Part shown: positions 9,294-17,969 of the stretch, one piece after another
How the letters are laid out: each line of letters begins with the position of its first letter
Position numbering within the stretch: position 1 is the stretch's first letter
Assembly (NCBI RefSeq): GCF_034931405.1
Contig: NZ_JAYGHA010000026.1
Coordinates: forward strand, 18,715-82,714
Direction of reading: 5' to 3'
DNA: 64,000 nucleotides
Source: RDYJ01 sp034931405
GTDB lineage: Bacteria; Cyanobacteriota; Cyanobacteriia; Cyanobacteriales; Nostocaceae
Program-made: the position numbers and the translations under genes
Notes under the pieces: model-generated
Database searches by the model: none
What the model was told of the DNA's origin: nothing
The model's input: only the letters and a program-made list of their open reading frames with translations

Positions 9294-9357
9294 GTAGGGT
9301 GCGTCAGATTTTTAATTTATCTTTTTATTTATAGTTTATCGGTCTGACGCACCCTAC
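9294..9357. repeat. REP-like hairpin upstream of the RAYT gene
   Basis: GTAGGGTGCGTCAGA pairs with TCTGACGCACCCTAC around a 34-base AT-rich loop. It lies 35 bases before the RAYT start codon (on the minus strand), the mirror of the units at 8536-8693. Confidence 0.82.
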
Positions 9358-9371
9358 TACTGAAGCTTGAA

Positions 9372-9674
9372 TTAAGATAACATCAGTTCTGCAACATCTA
9401 CCTCAGAAAATCCCATTAACTTTCCCACTTGTTTAATATACATTTTTTCCGTTATATGAAAATCACCATCACGCTTTGCAAGTGCGATCAAATCAATTAA
9501 TAAACCTAAAGCATCATCAGGATATTTAGCTATTATTGAATAATCTACCTCTATTCTCTGAGCAGATAATAAATTTTTGATTTCCTGAATTTCTGCCGAT
9601 GTTAAATTAGCATTAGTAATAATCGTCTTGAGATATTCTTTCTCTTGAGGCTCAATACTACCATCAACTTTCAT
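9372..9674 (-). CDS. TerB-like C-terminal domain protein, possibly a fragment
   Basis: The 100 residues resemble the helical TerB (tellurite-resistance B-like) domain: MKVDGSIEPQEKEYL and ALAKRDGDFHITEKMYI carry the acidic pair of turns typical of the family. TerB-like domains often bind metal in membrane-linked stress complexes. It overlaps the preceding gene by 4 bases (ATGA). In related cyanobacteria, as far as I remember, the segment in 9671-10039 and a TerB domain belong to one longer protein, so the two frames may be remnants of an internally deleted, frameshifted gene. Confidence 0.55.
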   Translation of the reverse strand: MKVDGSIEPQEKEYLKTIITNANLTSAEIQEIKNLLSAQRIEVDYSIIAKYPDDALGLLIDLIALAKRDGDFHITEKMYIKQVGKLMGFSEVDVAELMLS

Positions 9675-10039
9675 TCTAATAGTTCTTTGTTTAAATATTG
9701 CTGCTTATCATAAGCTACACCCACATCATAAATCATGGCAATTTGGTTTCGCATAACTGTAATAATTTCTGGAGCAATTGCTAACATTCCTAGACCTGGT
9801 ACTAAATTAGCTGCTGCTGATATCCCTCCATTGCGTGTTGCATAGCCATTAACAATTGAATTAGCTGACTCTATGGAAGCTCTTTGATGTTGATAAGGAT
9901 TTTTAGCAAAATAATTACTTCTATCTTGGGCAACCATATCAAAAGAAGCGATGATTTTTTCGCTAACTTGGTTTTGTAGTTCTTGAATAACTTTATTACT
10001 TGTATTTTGTTGGTTTATCATGAATATATAAACTGCCAT
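9671..10039 (-). CDS. Hypothetical protein with a Gly/Ala-rich hydrophobic segment, possibly a gene fragment
   Basis: The 122-residue product has a charged N-terminal half and a hydrophobic Gly/Ala-rich segment (ISAAANLVPGLGMLAIAPEI, about residues 73-92). This is followed by VMRNQIAMIYDVGVAYDKQQ, which resembles the start of TerB-associated membrane proteins in cyanobacteria. The next gene starts inside its stop codon in another frame. It may be the N-terminal part of a formerly larger TerB-type protein. An internal ATG at 10021 is an alternative start. Confidence 0.5.
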   Translation of the reverse strand: MAVYIFMINQQNTSNKVIQELQNQVSEKIIASFDMVAQDRSNYFAKNPYQHQRASIESANSIVNGYATRNGGISAAANLVPGLGMLAIAPEIITVMRNQIAMIYDVGVAYDKQQYLNKELLE

Positions 10040-10214
10040 TTGATTTGATTCAGTATAATTTTACAGTATAATTTCACTCAGTGTCAAGATTTGATACTAG
10101 CAAATTTATAAACCTGGAGGCATGGTCTACCACTTCCTCTAACATACCTCTAAGATACAAGCTTGGGTTAAGCAACAGCAAAACCCAATATAATTTGAAA
10201 AAATAATCAATTAC

Positions 10215-10331
10215 ATCCTGTAAATCCTAAAATCCTGGATATCCTGATTCTGACAATTAATGCTACAATAAACAAATAATTACTTGCTATCATATTATGA
10301 TAATTACTCAAGCACTGAAATTACAACGAAA
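10215..10331 (+). repeat. Direct repeat A flanking a toxin-antitoxin pair (copied 5' end of a Uma2 gene)
   Basis: This stretch matches 11075-11208 closely. Both contain ATCCTGTAAATYCTAAAATC, then CTGACAATTAATGCTACAAT, and the first codons of a Uma2 gene (ATGATRATTACTCAAGCACT). Here the reading frame stops after 24 codons. Copy B carries an extra 19-bp palindromic piece (ATGGCTTGCGCTACGCTAT). The two copies bracket the gene pair at 10388-11069. Confidence 0.75.
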
Positions 10332-10387
10332 CATCTCAGAGAAGTTATTATTAAGTAAACCAGTACAATTTATTTGAGGTAAACCTT

Positions 10388-10702
10388 ATGCTGCAACTAC
10401 AAATTAAATCCGATTCTCCTGACCTTGAAATTGTACAAAACCTAGTTAAAGCAGCCATTGAATCAGAGATTAAAAGCCTACAACGCTCAATAGCAAAAAC
10501 CAACAAATTGTTAATAGAATTTGAAACAAAATATCAAATTTCATCCGAATTTTTCTTAAGTCATTGGACAGCAGAAGACCTGGAAGGGGGGGACGAAGAA
10601 TATGTCAGTTGGTCTGGAGAGATAAAAATAAAGAAAAAATTAACTAATTCTCTACAAAAGTTAGAAGCGATAGAATATGTTACTCAACAATTACCAATCT
10701 AA
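10388..10702 (+). CDS. Putative antitoxin partner of a TumE-like toxin
   Basis: A 104-residue, mostly helical protein with a coiled-coil-like centre (SEIKSLQRSIAKTNKLLIEF) and an acidic stretch (EDLEGGDEEY). I do not recognise a DNA-binding motif. It overlaps the next gene by 26 bases, implying translational coupling, and that gene looks like a TumE-family (DUF6516) toxin, so an antitoxin role is inferred from position and size. A GAGGTAAACC stretch precedes the ATG. Confidence 0.6.
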   Translation: MLQLQIKSDSPDLEIVQNLVKAAIESEIKSLQRSIAKTNKLLIEFETKYQISSEFFLSHWTAEDLEGGDEEYVSWSGEIKIKKKLTNSLQKLEAIEYVTQQLPI

Positions 10703-11069
10703 TATCATTTCCATTATTCAAAAATATGTGAATGACGGATGGATTCTATCCTTTAATTTTTCAGTAGATACTAGATCAAATTATGTTGGTTTTATCCAGG
10801 GAAATTTAGAATTTTTACAAGGATCACGGCTATTTTTCAAAGAATATGTTGATCTCCAAGAATCAGTGGAAAAACTGTCTTATTCATTCCATTATCAAAA
10901 TCATGAAAACAACTTAATATTTCGATACGATAATGCAAAACACAAACCTGACTTGGGTTACGCAGATCATAAGCATATTCAAGATCAAATCGTCCCATCT
11001 AAAATTCCAGATATTGAGCAAGTAATTTTAGAAATTATCACTGATCACTTAAATAATATAAAATCATAA
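10677..11069 (+). CDS. TumE-like (DUF6516) toxin-family protein
   Basis: The 130-residue protein has the layout of the TumE/DUF6516 family: an N-terminal strand-rich half, then FRYDNAKHKPDLGYADHKHI, where a YDNA-H and H-K-H pattern is typical, and a short helical tail. Family members pair with a small upstream partner, as here. The exact target is not known to me. The start codon lies inside the upstream gene. The pair is flanked by direct repeats (10215-10331, 11075-11208), so it could be lost by recombination. Confidence 0.6.
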   Translation: MLLNNYQSNIISIIQKYVNDGWILSFNFSVDTRSNYVGFIQGNLEFLQGSRLFFKEYVDLQESVEKLSYSFHYQNHENNLIFRYDNAKHKPDLGYADHKHIQDQIVPSKIPDIEQVILEIITDHLNNIKS

Positions 11070-11074
11070 ATAAA

Positions 11075-11208
11075 ATCCTGTAAATTCTAAAATCCTGGAT
11101 ATCTTGATATGGCTTGCGCTACGCTATCTGACAATTAATGCTACAATAAAAAAATAATTACTTGGTATCATATCATGATGATTACTCAAGCACTGGAATT
11201 ACAACCTA
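11075..11208 (+). repeat. Direct repeat B flanking a toxin-antitoxin pair
   Basis: This is the partner of 10215-10331. It contains the upstream region and the first 11 codons of the intact Uma2 gene at 11175, plus an inserted palindrome (ATGGCTTGCGCTACGCTAT) absent from copy A. A related sequence (ATCCTGTAAATCCTCAAATC followed by the same palindrome) lies at 26436-26500, next to the right border of the nifD element. Confidence 0.72.
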
Positions 11209-11930
11209 ACGCCTTAGAAGATATATCAGAAGATATCATTTTCCCACCCAGTGACCTATATAGTGATGAACCTCCCGTGGAAACAGAACTGCATTTACGT
11301 CAAATTATTCTCCTTTTCAAATGTTTAGAATGGTTATGGAAAGAGAGAACTGATTTTTATGCTGTTGGAAACCTGAGTATTTACTATACTCCTCATCAAA
11401 AGAAATCAGAAGATGTTAGAGGTCCAGATTTTTTCGTGGTTTTAGGAACAGAACGAAAAACTAGAAAAAGTTGGGTAGTGTGGGAAGAAAATGGCAAATA
11501 TCCTCATGTCATTGTCGAAATTCTTTCACCAACCACAGCTAAAACTGATAGAGAAACTAAAAAACTACTTTATCAAGATACTTTCCGTACACCTGATTAT
11601 TTTTGGTTTGATCCTTATACATTAGAATTTACAGGATTTAATTTAATCAGTGGCAAATATCAACCCTTAGAACCTAACGAAAAAGGACATTTATGGAGTG
11701 AAGAATTGGGTTTATATTTAGGGATTTATGATGGTTTATTAAGATATTTTACATCATCAGGAGTTTTAGTTCCTACACCAGAAGAAAGCGCAGAGATGGA
11801 AGCAACAAGAGCAGAAATTGAAGCTAAAAGAGCAGCAATGGAAGCAGAAAAGGCGAAAATATCCGATAAAAAATCTCAAAGGTTAGCCGCAAAATTGAGA
11901 GAGTTAAATATTGATCCAGATTCAATTTAA
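11175..11930 (+). CDS. Uma2-family (DUF820) PD-(D/E)XK protein
   Basis: Uma2 proteins have a restriction-endonuclease-like fold and are greatly expanded in cyanobacteria; their biological role is unsettled. The core shows the acidic residue in RGPDFFVVLG, the HVIVEILSPTTAKTD strand and the downstream YQDTFRTPDYFWFDPYTLEF block. The C-terminus (residues 195-251) is a charged coiled coil of repeated EATRAEIEAKRAAMEAEKAK type, common in this family. The 251-residue length is normal. Its 5' region is duplicated at 10215-10331. Confidence 0.88.
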   Translation: MMITQALELQPNALEDISEDIIFPPSDLYSDEPPVETELHLRQIILLFKCLEWLWKERTDFYAVGNLSIYYTPHQKKSEDVRGPDFFVVLGTERKTRKSWVVWEENGKYPHVIVEILSPTTAKTDRETKKLLYQDTFRTPDYFWFDPYTLEFTGFNLISGKYQPLEPNEKGHLWSEELGLYLGIYDGLLRYFTSSGVLVPTPEESAEMEATRAEIEAKRAAMEAEKAKISDKKSQRLAAKLRELNIDPDSI

Positions 11931-11996
11931 TGAAATATAAAATCAAATTGTGTTTGGTTTAATTACGCCAACTTTGTATATTAGGAGGATGATTTT

Positions 11997-12572
11997 ATGT
12001 TAATTATGACAATCAAAGATGTAGAACAAGTCCAAACTGCTTTTAGTGAAGCCGGGTTAGATTATGATGTTGAATTAACAAACGGGAGAATTTCTATTGT
12101 GGGTCCATCGGATATTGTATCTAGTGAAATTTCTAGTCGGTTGATAGCTTTTCTCTTTGCTTGGGTAAATCCCCGTCGTTTAGGAAGAGTATTTGATTCT
12201 GCTGGTGGTTTTATTTTACCTGATAGCAATCTCACCGCACCAGATGTTTCTTTTGTTCGGGCTGCACGTCTGCGTCAAAGTCCCCGTTATTTTGGTGAAC
12301 TTGTACCAGATTTAGTAGTAGAAATTAAATCTCAAAGTGATAGAATTAAACCTTTAGTTACTAAAATTCTCAACTTTATAAACTTAGGTGCTGTGATTGG
12401 AATTTTAATTGATCCTGATGAGGAAACTGTAACAGTTTATCGTCATCAAGGTGAACCAACTATTTTAAATAATGGCGATATTTTAACTTTACATGAACTT
12501 TTTCCCGGTTGGGAATTAGCTGTTTCTGAATTATGGCCTCCTATTTTTACTGAAGAGGAAACTCAAGGTTAG
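11997..12572 (+). CDS. Uma2-family (DUF820) protein
   Basis: This is a second, shorter Uma2 paralogue without the coiled-coil tail. Landmarks are DVELTNGRISIVGPSD near the start, LTAPDVSFVRAARL (acidic metal ligand), DLVVEIKSQSDRIKPL (E-x-K catalytic core) and AVIGILIDPDEETVTVYR. A strong AGGAGG sits before the start; two ATGs (11997 and 12006) are possible, and MTIKDVEQVQ from 12006 fits the family start. It is probably co-transcribed with the Uma2 gene 66 bases upstream. Confidence 0.87.
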   Translation: MLIMTIKDVEQVQTAFSEAGLDYDVELTNGRISIVGPSDIVSSEISSRLIAFLFAWVNPRRLGRVFDSAGGFILPDSNLTAPDVSFVRAARLRQSPRYFGELVPDLVVEIKSQSDRIKPLVTKILNFINLGAVIGILIDPDEETVTVYRHQGEPTILNNGDILTLHELFPGWELAVSELWPPIFTEEETQG

Positions 12573-12643
12573 TTTGTTTGATCAGATTAGTTTTTCTGTG
12601 GAGTTCTTTAATGAGAAATATGGAATTTTGCCAAAAAATTAGC

Positions 12644-12663
12644 GGTGTGCGGAGGTTTCTCCG
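12644..12663. terminator. Hairpin between convergent genes
   Basis: GTGCGGAG and CTCCGCAC form a perfect 8-bp stem with loop GTTT, lying between the convergent Uma2 gene and peptidyl-prolyl isomerase gene. No clear T-run follows on either strand. It may be a bidirectional terminator or a small REP-type palindrome. Confidence 0.4.
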
Positions 12664-12679
12664 CACTAAATCCTTGATT

Positions 12680-13195
12680 TTATTCGTGGATAGTCACTTT
12701 GATCATTTTAACTGGAGTTTTGGGGCGATCGCCTTGTCCCGTTGGAGTCGTTTCAATGGCTTTCAAAACATCCATCCCTTCAGTAACTCGACCAAAAACA
12801 GGATGCTTGGATGGACCGCCACTAAACCAATCTAAATAGGAGTTGTGAACAGTGTTGATGAAAAACTGGCAACTTCCACTATTAGGGGCCCCTGTATTAG
12901 CCATAGATAGAGTTCCTGGTTCATTGGAAATTTTCCCGTCTTCAGGATGCTCATCTTGAATGCACCCATCAGGACCATTACCTGTCCCTGCACGAGGAGA
13001 GCTAGGATCTTTACTGTGAGGACAACCAAACTGCACCATGAAGTTTTTAATCACACGGTGGAAATGCAGACCATCATAAAAGCCACTTTTAGCCAATTTG
13101 ATGAAATTTCCCGCCGTTATGGGCATAACATCGGTAAATAGCTCAAGAGTAATAGTACCAAGGGAAGTTTCAAGGGTTGCGGTGGGATTTGCCAT
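12680..13195 (-). CDS. Cyclophilin-type peptidyl-prolyl cis-trans isomerase
   Basis: A single-domain cyclophilin that catalyses cis-trans isomerisation of Xaa-Pro bonds. Conserved elements are FHRVIKNFMVQFGCP (catalytic Arg and substrate pocket), GTLSMANTGAPNSGSCQFFI and FGRVTEGMDVL. There is no signal peptide, so it is cytosolic. The 171 residues cover the whole fold. It is a housekeeping-type gene carried inside the nifD element, so heterocysts would lose it after excision unless another copy exists. Confidence 0.93.
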   Translation of the reverse strand: MANPTATLETSLGTITLELFTDVMPITAGNFIKLAKSGFYDGLHFHRVIKNFMVQFGCPHSKDPSSPRAGTGNGPDGCIQDEHPEDGKISNEPGTLSMANTGAPNSGSCQFFINTVHNSYLDWFSGGPSKHPVFGRVTEGMDVLKAIETTPTGQGDRPKTPVKMIKVTIHE

Positions 13196-13350
13196 GAATA
13201 TTGAATTACTAATCTGTGCAATGGGTTATTTTGTCGCTTCTAGTTTACCCAAAATATTGAACATAATGTTGACTAAAATCCACAACTTTTCAAACTTACA
13301 ATTTCCACTTGTGATCAAGAAACTCAAGATGAGGTTGTTTTCTCGGCGTT

Positions 13351-13929
13351 TTAATCAGGGAAAGCTAAACCAGTTCTGGGATCTCTAATATATAATCCCA
13401 GTGTCAAACTCCGCATCACTTCATCCCAAACAGGTATTAATTGTTCCGCTTGATCTGCCCAATAATCAAAGGTAATTAAACATTGAATATTAGAACCTAA
13501 ACCCACGCAAGTCCGAGAAAAAGCTTCCCTTGGTTCGGCTTGAGTATCAATAAATTTAATTTCACACCACATAATTCGGGCAGTTTGTCGCTTGACGGTA
13601 ATCACTTCTCCTCTTGCAATCACATCACGGCTATCATCTTCCATGATTTTTTTTAAAGTAGATTTGAGAGGAAATAGAGTCCAATCATTAGGAGGTAAAT
13701 GATTGTAAGATACCTCTAAACAACAATCATCATCAGGTGGTTTTTTATCCATGAACTTAAATGATTTTTCCTTTGGTTCAGAGATCCAACCGCGAGGAAC
13801 ATTGAAACGCACAGCCCCTCTACCTGCGACAAAAATATTATATTCTGGGGGAGATTCCCAATGATGATCTGGTTTTAATTCCAGAGTTTCTTTAATCCAC
13901 TGAAAATTGCTTTTTTTACGTTTTGCCAT
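13351..13929 (-). CDS. Conserved hypothetical protein
   Basis: I do not recognise a named family. The 192-residue protein is soluble and rich in Trp and charged residues. It has GRGAVRFNVPRGWISEPKEK early on, a Cys pair in DDCCLEVSYN, and an EVMRSLTLGLYIRDPRTGLA end that resembles small conserved cyanobacterial proteins of unknown role. No membrane segment or catalytic motif is evident. It is transcribed alone, upstream of and in the same direction as the cyclophilin gene. Confidence 0.7.
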   Translation of the reverse strand: MAKRKKSNFQWIKETLELKPDHHWESPPEYNIFVAGRGAVRFNVPRGWISEPKEKSFKFMDKKPPDDDCCLEVSYNHLPPNDWTLFPLKSTLKKIMEDDSRDVIARGEVITVKRQTARIMWCEIKFIDTQAEPREAFSRTCVGLGSNIQCLITFDYWADQAEQLIPVWDEVMRSLTLGLYIRDPRTGLAFPD

Positions 13930-14068
13930 AATCGTAATAAGTCACTAAATTTTATTTTACAGTAATATTTATTTGCTAGAGTCTATTAATTGTAGTATTG
14001 TTAGAGAACTCCACAAAATGATTGATCCTAGTAATGAGAGAAGATAACTTCAGTGTGCAGCCGACCTC

Positions 14069-15082
14069 ATGCGTCCAAAATCTATCATTCAACTCACGGA
14101 GAACCTAAAGCGTCCATCTGCGTTTGCAATCTCATTGATGAAAATGTTAACCCAATTTGAAAAATTACCCTTTTTGCAAAAATTATGTTGGCAAAGAGAA
14201 AATACCGAAAATCTTACTCCTTTAGAAATACTGAGAATATATGAACGCGGGTGGCACTACCGGGGAGTTTTAGGCGACTTGAGCCATACAGAAGCCTTAT
14301 TTGTGCAACAATTAGCTCAATATTATCATTCATGGTTAGGCGCGAAAATGTTTGAGAGGGAATTTCATCAAAAAATTTTAAATGTTCTTAATCAATTAAA
14401 GGCTAATTTTTTATTAGAATGTGGCGCATATTTTGGCGGTGGGACTCTGATTAGTTTAAATCATGGAGAATATAGATTAAGCAAGGATATAGATTTTCTC
14501 TGTTCTACTGGTACTGGCTACCGACTACTACGACAAAAAATAGCTGAAAATCAATATAATGCCCTTTTCAACACTCAAAATAATCTCAACCTACCTGGAG
14601 AAATTAAAGCTGACCAGTACGGAATAAGATTTGCCATTATAGTTGATGAAACCCTGATTAAATTTGAGATAATTATGGAAGGACGGATTGAATTGGGAGA
14701 AGCAAATTATCCCAGTTGGTCGCCTGTCCCATGCTTAAATCAAATTGACAGTTTTGCAGAAAAACTTTTAGCTAATTCTGACAGATGGAATGATTCCTCA
14801 GTAGAGTCGAGAGATTTGATTGATTTGGCTATTCAAAGGCTCAATTCTCCCATTCCTCAAGCAGCTATTGAGAAGGCAGAATCAGCTTATCCTGTAATTG
14901 AACCTTTAAAAAAAGCGATACTTTTTTTCCAAAATCACCCCAATTATCGAGACAAATGTTTTACGGCTTTGCGAATTGCCGAACCCAGTAAAATTATTGA
15001 TGGTATTGATTTAATGGCGACTGATTTCGACTTAAAAAAGACACATAGAACCTTTAGCGAATTTCAACAAGACGGGAAATGA
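14069..15082 (+). CDS. AbiEii/AbiGii-type nucleotidyltransferase toxin-family protein
   Basis: The central region has the polymerase-beta nucleotidyltransferase signature of AbiEii toxins: YFGGGTLISLNHGEYRLSKDIDFL near residues 120-145, with G-G and D-x-D, followed by a C-terminal helical part with SFAEKLLANSDRW (conserved Lys). AbiEii acts as a type IV toxin against tRNA or GTP in phage abortive infection. No AbiEi-like antitoxin lies next to it, so it may be an orphan. The first 25 residues look atypical, and ATGs near 14138 or 14144 are alternative starts. Confidence 0.72.
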   Translation: MRPKSIIQLTENLKRPSAFAISLMKMLTQFEKLPFLQKLCWQRENTENLTPLEILRIYERGWHYRGVLGDLSHTEALFVQQLAQYYHSWLGAKMFEREFHQKILNVLNQLKANFLLECGAYFGGGTLISLNHGEYRLSKDIDFLCSTGTGYRLLRQKIAENQYNALFNTQNNLNLPGEIKADQYGIRFAIIVDETLIKFEIIMEGRIELGEANYPSWSPVPCLNQIDSFAEKLLANSDRWNDSSVESRDLIDLAIQRLNSPIPQAAIEKAESAYPVIEPLKKAILFFQNHPNYRDKCFTALRIAEPSKIIDGIDLMATDFDLKKTHRTFSEFQQDGK

Positions 15083-15146
15083 CAATTAATCGCTTTTCTT
15101 CCCGGCGAAAAAAACAGCAGAGTTTCCCCTGATCTGTTGTGGAAGC

Positions 15147-15290
15147 TTTGAAGTTGTCAATTTGGTAGACAAGGTTTACTCCACAGGAGTTAAACTCACA
15201 ACTTTAGCGATGGCAGAACTTGAAACACAAATTCACCGCCTCCCCCATGTCAAAAAATGGTTTGTGGAAATTTTTACTAAACCAGCATAG
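15147..15290 (+). pseudogene. Possible transposase C-terminal remnant
   Basis: An open frame without a start codon reads VDKVYSTGVKLTTLAMAELE and then RLPHVKKWFVEIF to a stop. This pattern reminds me of the C-terminal end of ISAzo13-like transposases in cyanobacteria, but I cannot confirm it. Only about 47 residues remain and no terminal repeats are obvious. Confidence 0.35.
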
Positions 15291-15320
15291 TTATTGGATC
15301 ATCTTTTTTGTGGAGTTCTC

Positions 15321-15893
15321 TTATTCAGTTTCCAACCCAACACCATCATAAAGCATTTCAATCGGAAATTCAAATTCAATACTTGATAAAGTGATGATAT
15401 CTCCAGTAGTGTAAGGATAATAAAGCCACATTCTTCCTTCTCCTCGACAATAACGTTCAACGGATATTTTTTCAGAATCAATCAAGATATATTCTTGTAA
15501 ACTAGGCATTGTTAAATAATATCTGAATTTTTCCCCTCTATCTTTACTGCTTGTACCAGGAGAAAGAACTTCCACAATTAATTTAGGATTTTGAATAAAT
15601 TTGCGGGCGTTGAGGTCTTCAGGGTGACAACTAACGATAAGATCAGGATAGAAATATGGGCTTTTAGAGGTAACTTGGACTTTTACATCTGATACATTGA
15701 CTCGACAACCTCTAGGACGGAGATGAGAGTATAAAGGTCTGTAAAGATTGAGAGCAATATCATTATGGGGAATTGTACCACCAGTCATGGCAAAAACTTC
15801 GCCGTTGATATATTCATAGCGAATATCTTGGTTAAGTTCCCATGCGAGATATTCCTCAATGGTCATTTTTTGCGGTTGTTGGGGAATGGCTAT
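15321..15893 (-). CDS. Uma2-family (DUF820) protein
   Basis: A third Uma2 gene in the nifD element. Family hallmarks are MTIEEYLAWELNQDIRYEYI, GEVFAMTGGTIPHNDIALNL, the acidic strand in YFYPDLIVSC, the catalytic strand KLIVEVLSPGTSSKDRGEKF, and MPSLQEYILIDSEKISVERY. The start at 15893 (MIAIPQQPQ) fits relatives; the frame stays open to 15965. No toxin or antitoxin partner is adjacent. Confidence 0.88.
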   Translation of the reverse strand: MAIPQQPQKMTIEEYLAWELNQDIRYEYINGEVFAMTGGTIPHNDIALNLYRPLYSHLRPRGCRVNVSDVKVQVTSKSPYFYPDLIVSCHPEDLNARKFIQNPKLIVEVLSPGTSSKDRGEKFRYYLTMPSLQEYILIDSEKISVERYCRGEGRMWLYYPYTTGDIITLSSIEFEFPIEMLYDGVGLETE

Positions 15894-16310
15894 CATATCA
15901 GGATTTTTTAAGTTTGTTTTGATTATAGCAACTTCCAAAAATATCCATATTGATGATGTCTGCAATTAAATTTGCCTATGTATTTCATTAGACATACGGT
16001 AAACAAAAATGTACAGTCGAGAATTGCTTACAAATACTCATCAACAATATTATAAATCCATAATATATTTTAATCGGTTGGATGTGTTAATGATTTCAGC
16101 GATTTTGTTTTTGTCAGTAAAGGATATTTCTGCCATGATTTTGGTTAAAATGCGATCGCCTACAATATAACATTTACGCCAATTTACGAGTCATAGGCGA
16201 TCGCTACTAAGTTACAATAAGTCAGTATAGAAGAAACACCATTACTTACTCAGCTGGAAAGGTGCTGAATTTTTCACCAACCTGTTATTTTTCTGATGAA
16301 ACAGGTGATT

Positions 16311-16937
16311 TTAATTTTTGTGGGGCAGGGAGGAATGGTGTACAACAATACGCAATTTACCATTCTTGTCCTTGACGAACTTCCAGGTCTTGTCCACAGT
16401 CGTTACTTTACCATTGTTGTCAGTAATTAAGACATTACCCATTGTTGTAGCCACATTACCAACAATGAAGACTCCAGCGTTGCGAATTTCCGCCTTTCGC
16501 CATCCTTTGAGAGCAAAGCCGTTATCATTAGGGAAAGACGGATCGCCACCTACGAAATAGGCCAATGCACCTTCGCGTGTGGTGCGGAAAGTCTGTGGTG
16601 TCTGTGTCAGAGTCGGCTTGAACAACACTGCTCCGAACTGGTAACCATAGGCTTGATCGATAACCTTTTTAGCCAACGCCTTAGCTGCGGCTTTTCCCTT
16701 CTCATCGTGGGTGGTGGAAATTGCAACTAATGCGTCGCCCCAGGCTTTTTGGGCTGCTAGGACTTCAGACTCAGTGATGGTCATATTGACTACTGAAGTG
16801 TTGGGGGTTGATGAGGTTTGACCAATAATGATGTTATTAACTTGAGCTTTGGCCATTGATGGAGCAGCAGCTAAGAAGGCAATAGCAGCAGCTGTGACAG
16901 AAAGATTAATTTGCATACTTATAGAGAAACCTATCAT
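16311..16937 (-). CDS. Secreted NTF2-like/SnoaL-type protein
   Basis: A signal peptide is clear (hydrophobic LSVTAAAIAFLAAAPSMAKA, cleavage expected near AKA-Q). The mature part has EVLAAQKAWGDALVAIS, FKPTLTQTPQTFRTTREGAL, SYFVGG-type YFVGGDPSFPNDNGFALKGW and LRIVVHHSSLP. This layout belongs to a small periplasmic family with an NTF2-like fold that databases often mislabel as phosphoribosyl-AMP cyclohydrolase. The catalytic role is unknown. Start could also be the internal ATG at 16916. Confidence 0.75.
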   Translation of the reverse strand: MIGFSISMQINLSVTAAAIAFLAAAPSMAKAQVNNIIIGQTSSTPNTSVVNMTITESEVLAAQKAWGDALVAISTTHDEKGKAAAKALAKKVIDQAYGYQFGAVLFKPTLTQTPQTFRTTREGALAYFVGGDPSFPNDNGFALKGWRKAEIRNAGVFIVGNVATTMGNVLITDNNGKVTTVDKTWKFVKDKNGKLRIVVHHSSLPHKN

Positions 16938-17212
16938 TAACCAAACTTAATGAACACAGTCAACCAGATTAGATATCTGGTGAAAATTATCGTAGGGACA
17001 GTTGATAATTTTGTCTCTACTATATTTATAGATGCCTCTAGATGTTTATTGTTTCAATAAAAGCTATTAAAATGCTACTGATTTTTATAAAATGCTATAA
17101 CATTTACTTATCATTCATAAGAGATAACTGACGGTTAGTTGTCACATCTCATAGAGAAGGTATCGCTTGTTGGGATCTATGGGTGCGATCGCTCTCAACT
17201 CTATAATATTTC

Positions 17213-17969
17213 TCATTCAGATAAAATAATTGCAGCTAATCGTTTCTCAACTTCTTGAATATAATCTTTTAAACCCGTATCAACTCCTCTTTCTCGTAGA
17301 TATTTTAAATTTGTCTCTTCCCAACACTGCTTTTCCCGTTCCATATCATTTCCTGTAAGTTGTTCAACAACTACTTTTACATTTCTCATTCGTTCAGCTT
17401 CTTTCTCAGAAGTAGCACGTAATCTGTGAGACTCTATGCAAGGATCAAAACTCAATTTATTTTTGATTTCTTCGAGAATTTGTTCCTCTTGTTGATTAGA
17501 TGGAATAAACCCATTTAAAACCCATGCTTCACGTTTTGGATCAGCCGCACCAATGATAATTTCTAATTTCGGTGTTTTATTAATATGTTCTGAACGTGCT
17601 TGTTCAATTCCTTCTTTACGTTCCGGTTGATTATCTAAATCACGGATAAATATAACAGCTTTAATATGTCGTCTCTTTTGCAGAAAACGTACTAAATTAA
17701 GAATCTTGATAGATGCTGCTCCATCAGCTTTTAAAGGCACACCCTTACTATCATGACCGAGAAATCTGGAAGGTTTATATTTTATTTGTGATTTTGCATC
17801 ATCAATGATTTTGATAATGTCTCTCCAACATGAATATTCTGTTCCTGACTCTAAAACAGTCCACTGAATCATCTAACCAATCGAATTTTTCCTGCAAAAC
17901 TCGCTCGGCTAATTTAGTCGCTGTTCTAGAATCTGCACCACTTTCAACTATGACAATAAACTCAATCAC
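17213..17969 (-). pseudogene. TOPRIM-like partner of an AAA ATPase, frameshifted
   Basis: A GTG at 17969 overlaps the end of the ATPase fragment by 8 bases and starts IEFIVIVESGADSRTATKLA, a TOPRIM-like opening with its acidic residue. This frame runs only to about WLDDSV. The rest continues in another frame from about 17872: TVLESGTEYSCWRDI, then FIRDLDNQPERKEGIEQA (Asp pair of TOPRIM) and REAWVLNGFIPSNQQE. I read it as one gene of about 245 codons broken by a frameshift and perhaps a short deletion. Such small TOPRIM proteins next to AAA ATPases occur in phage-defence pairs. Confidence 0.65.
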
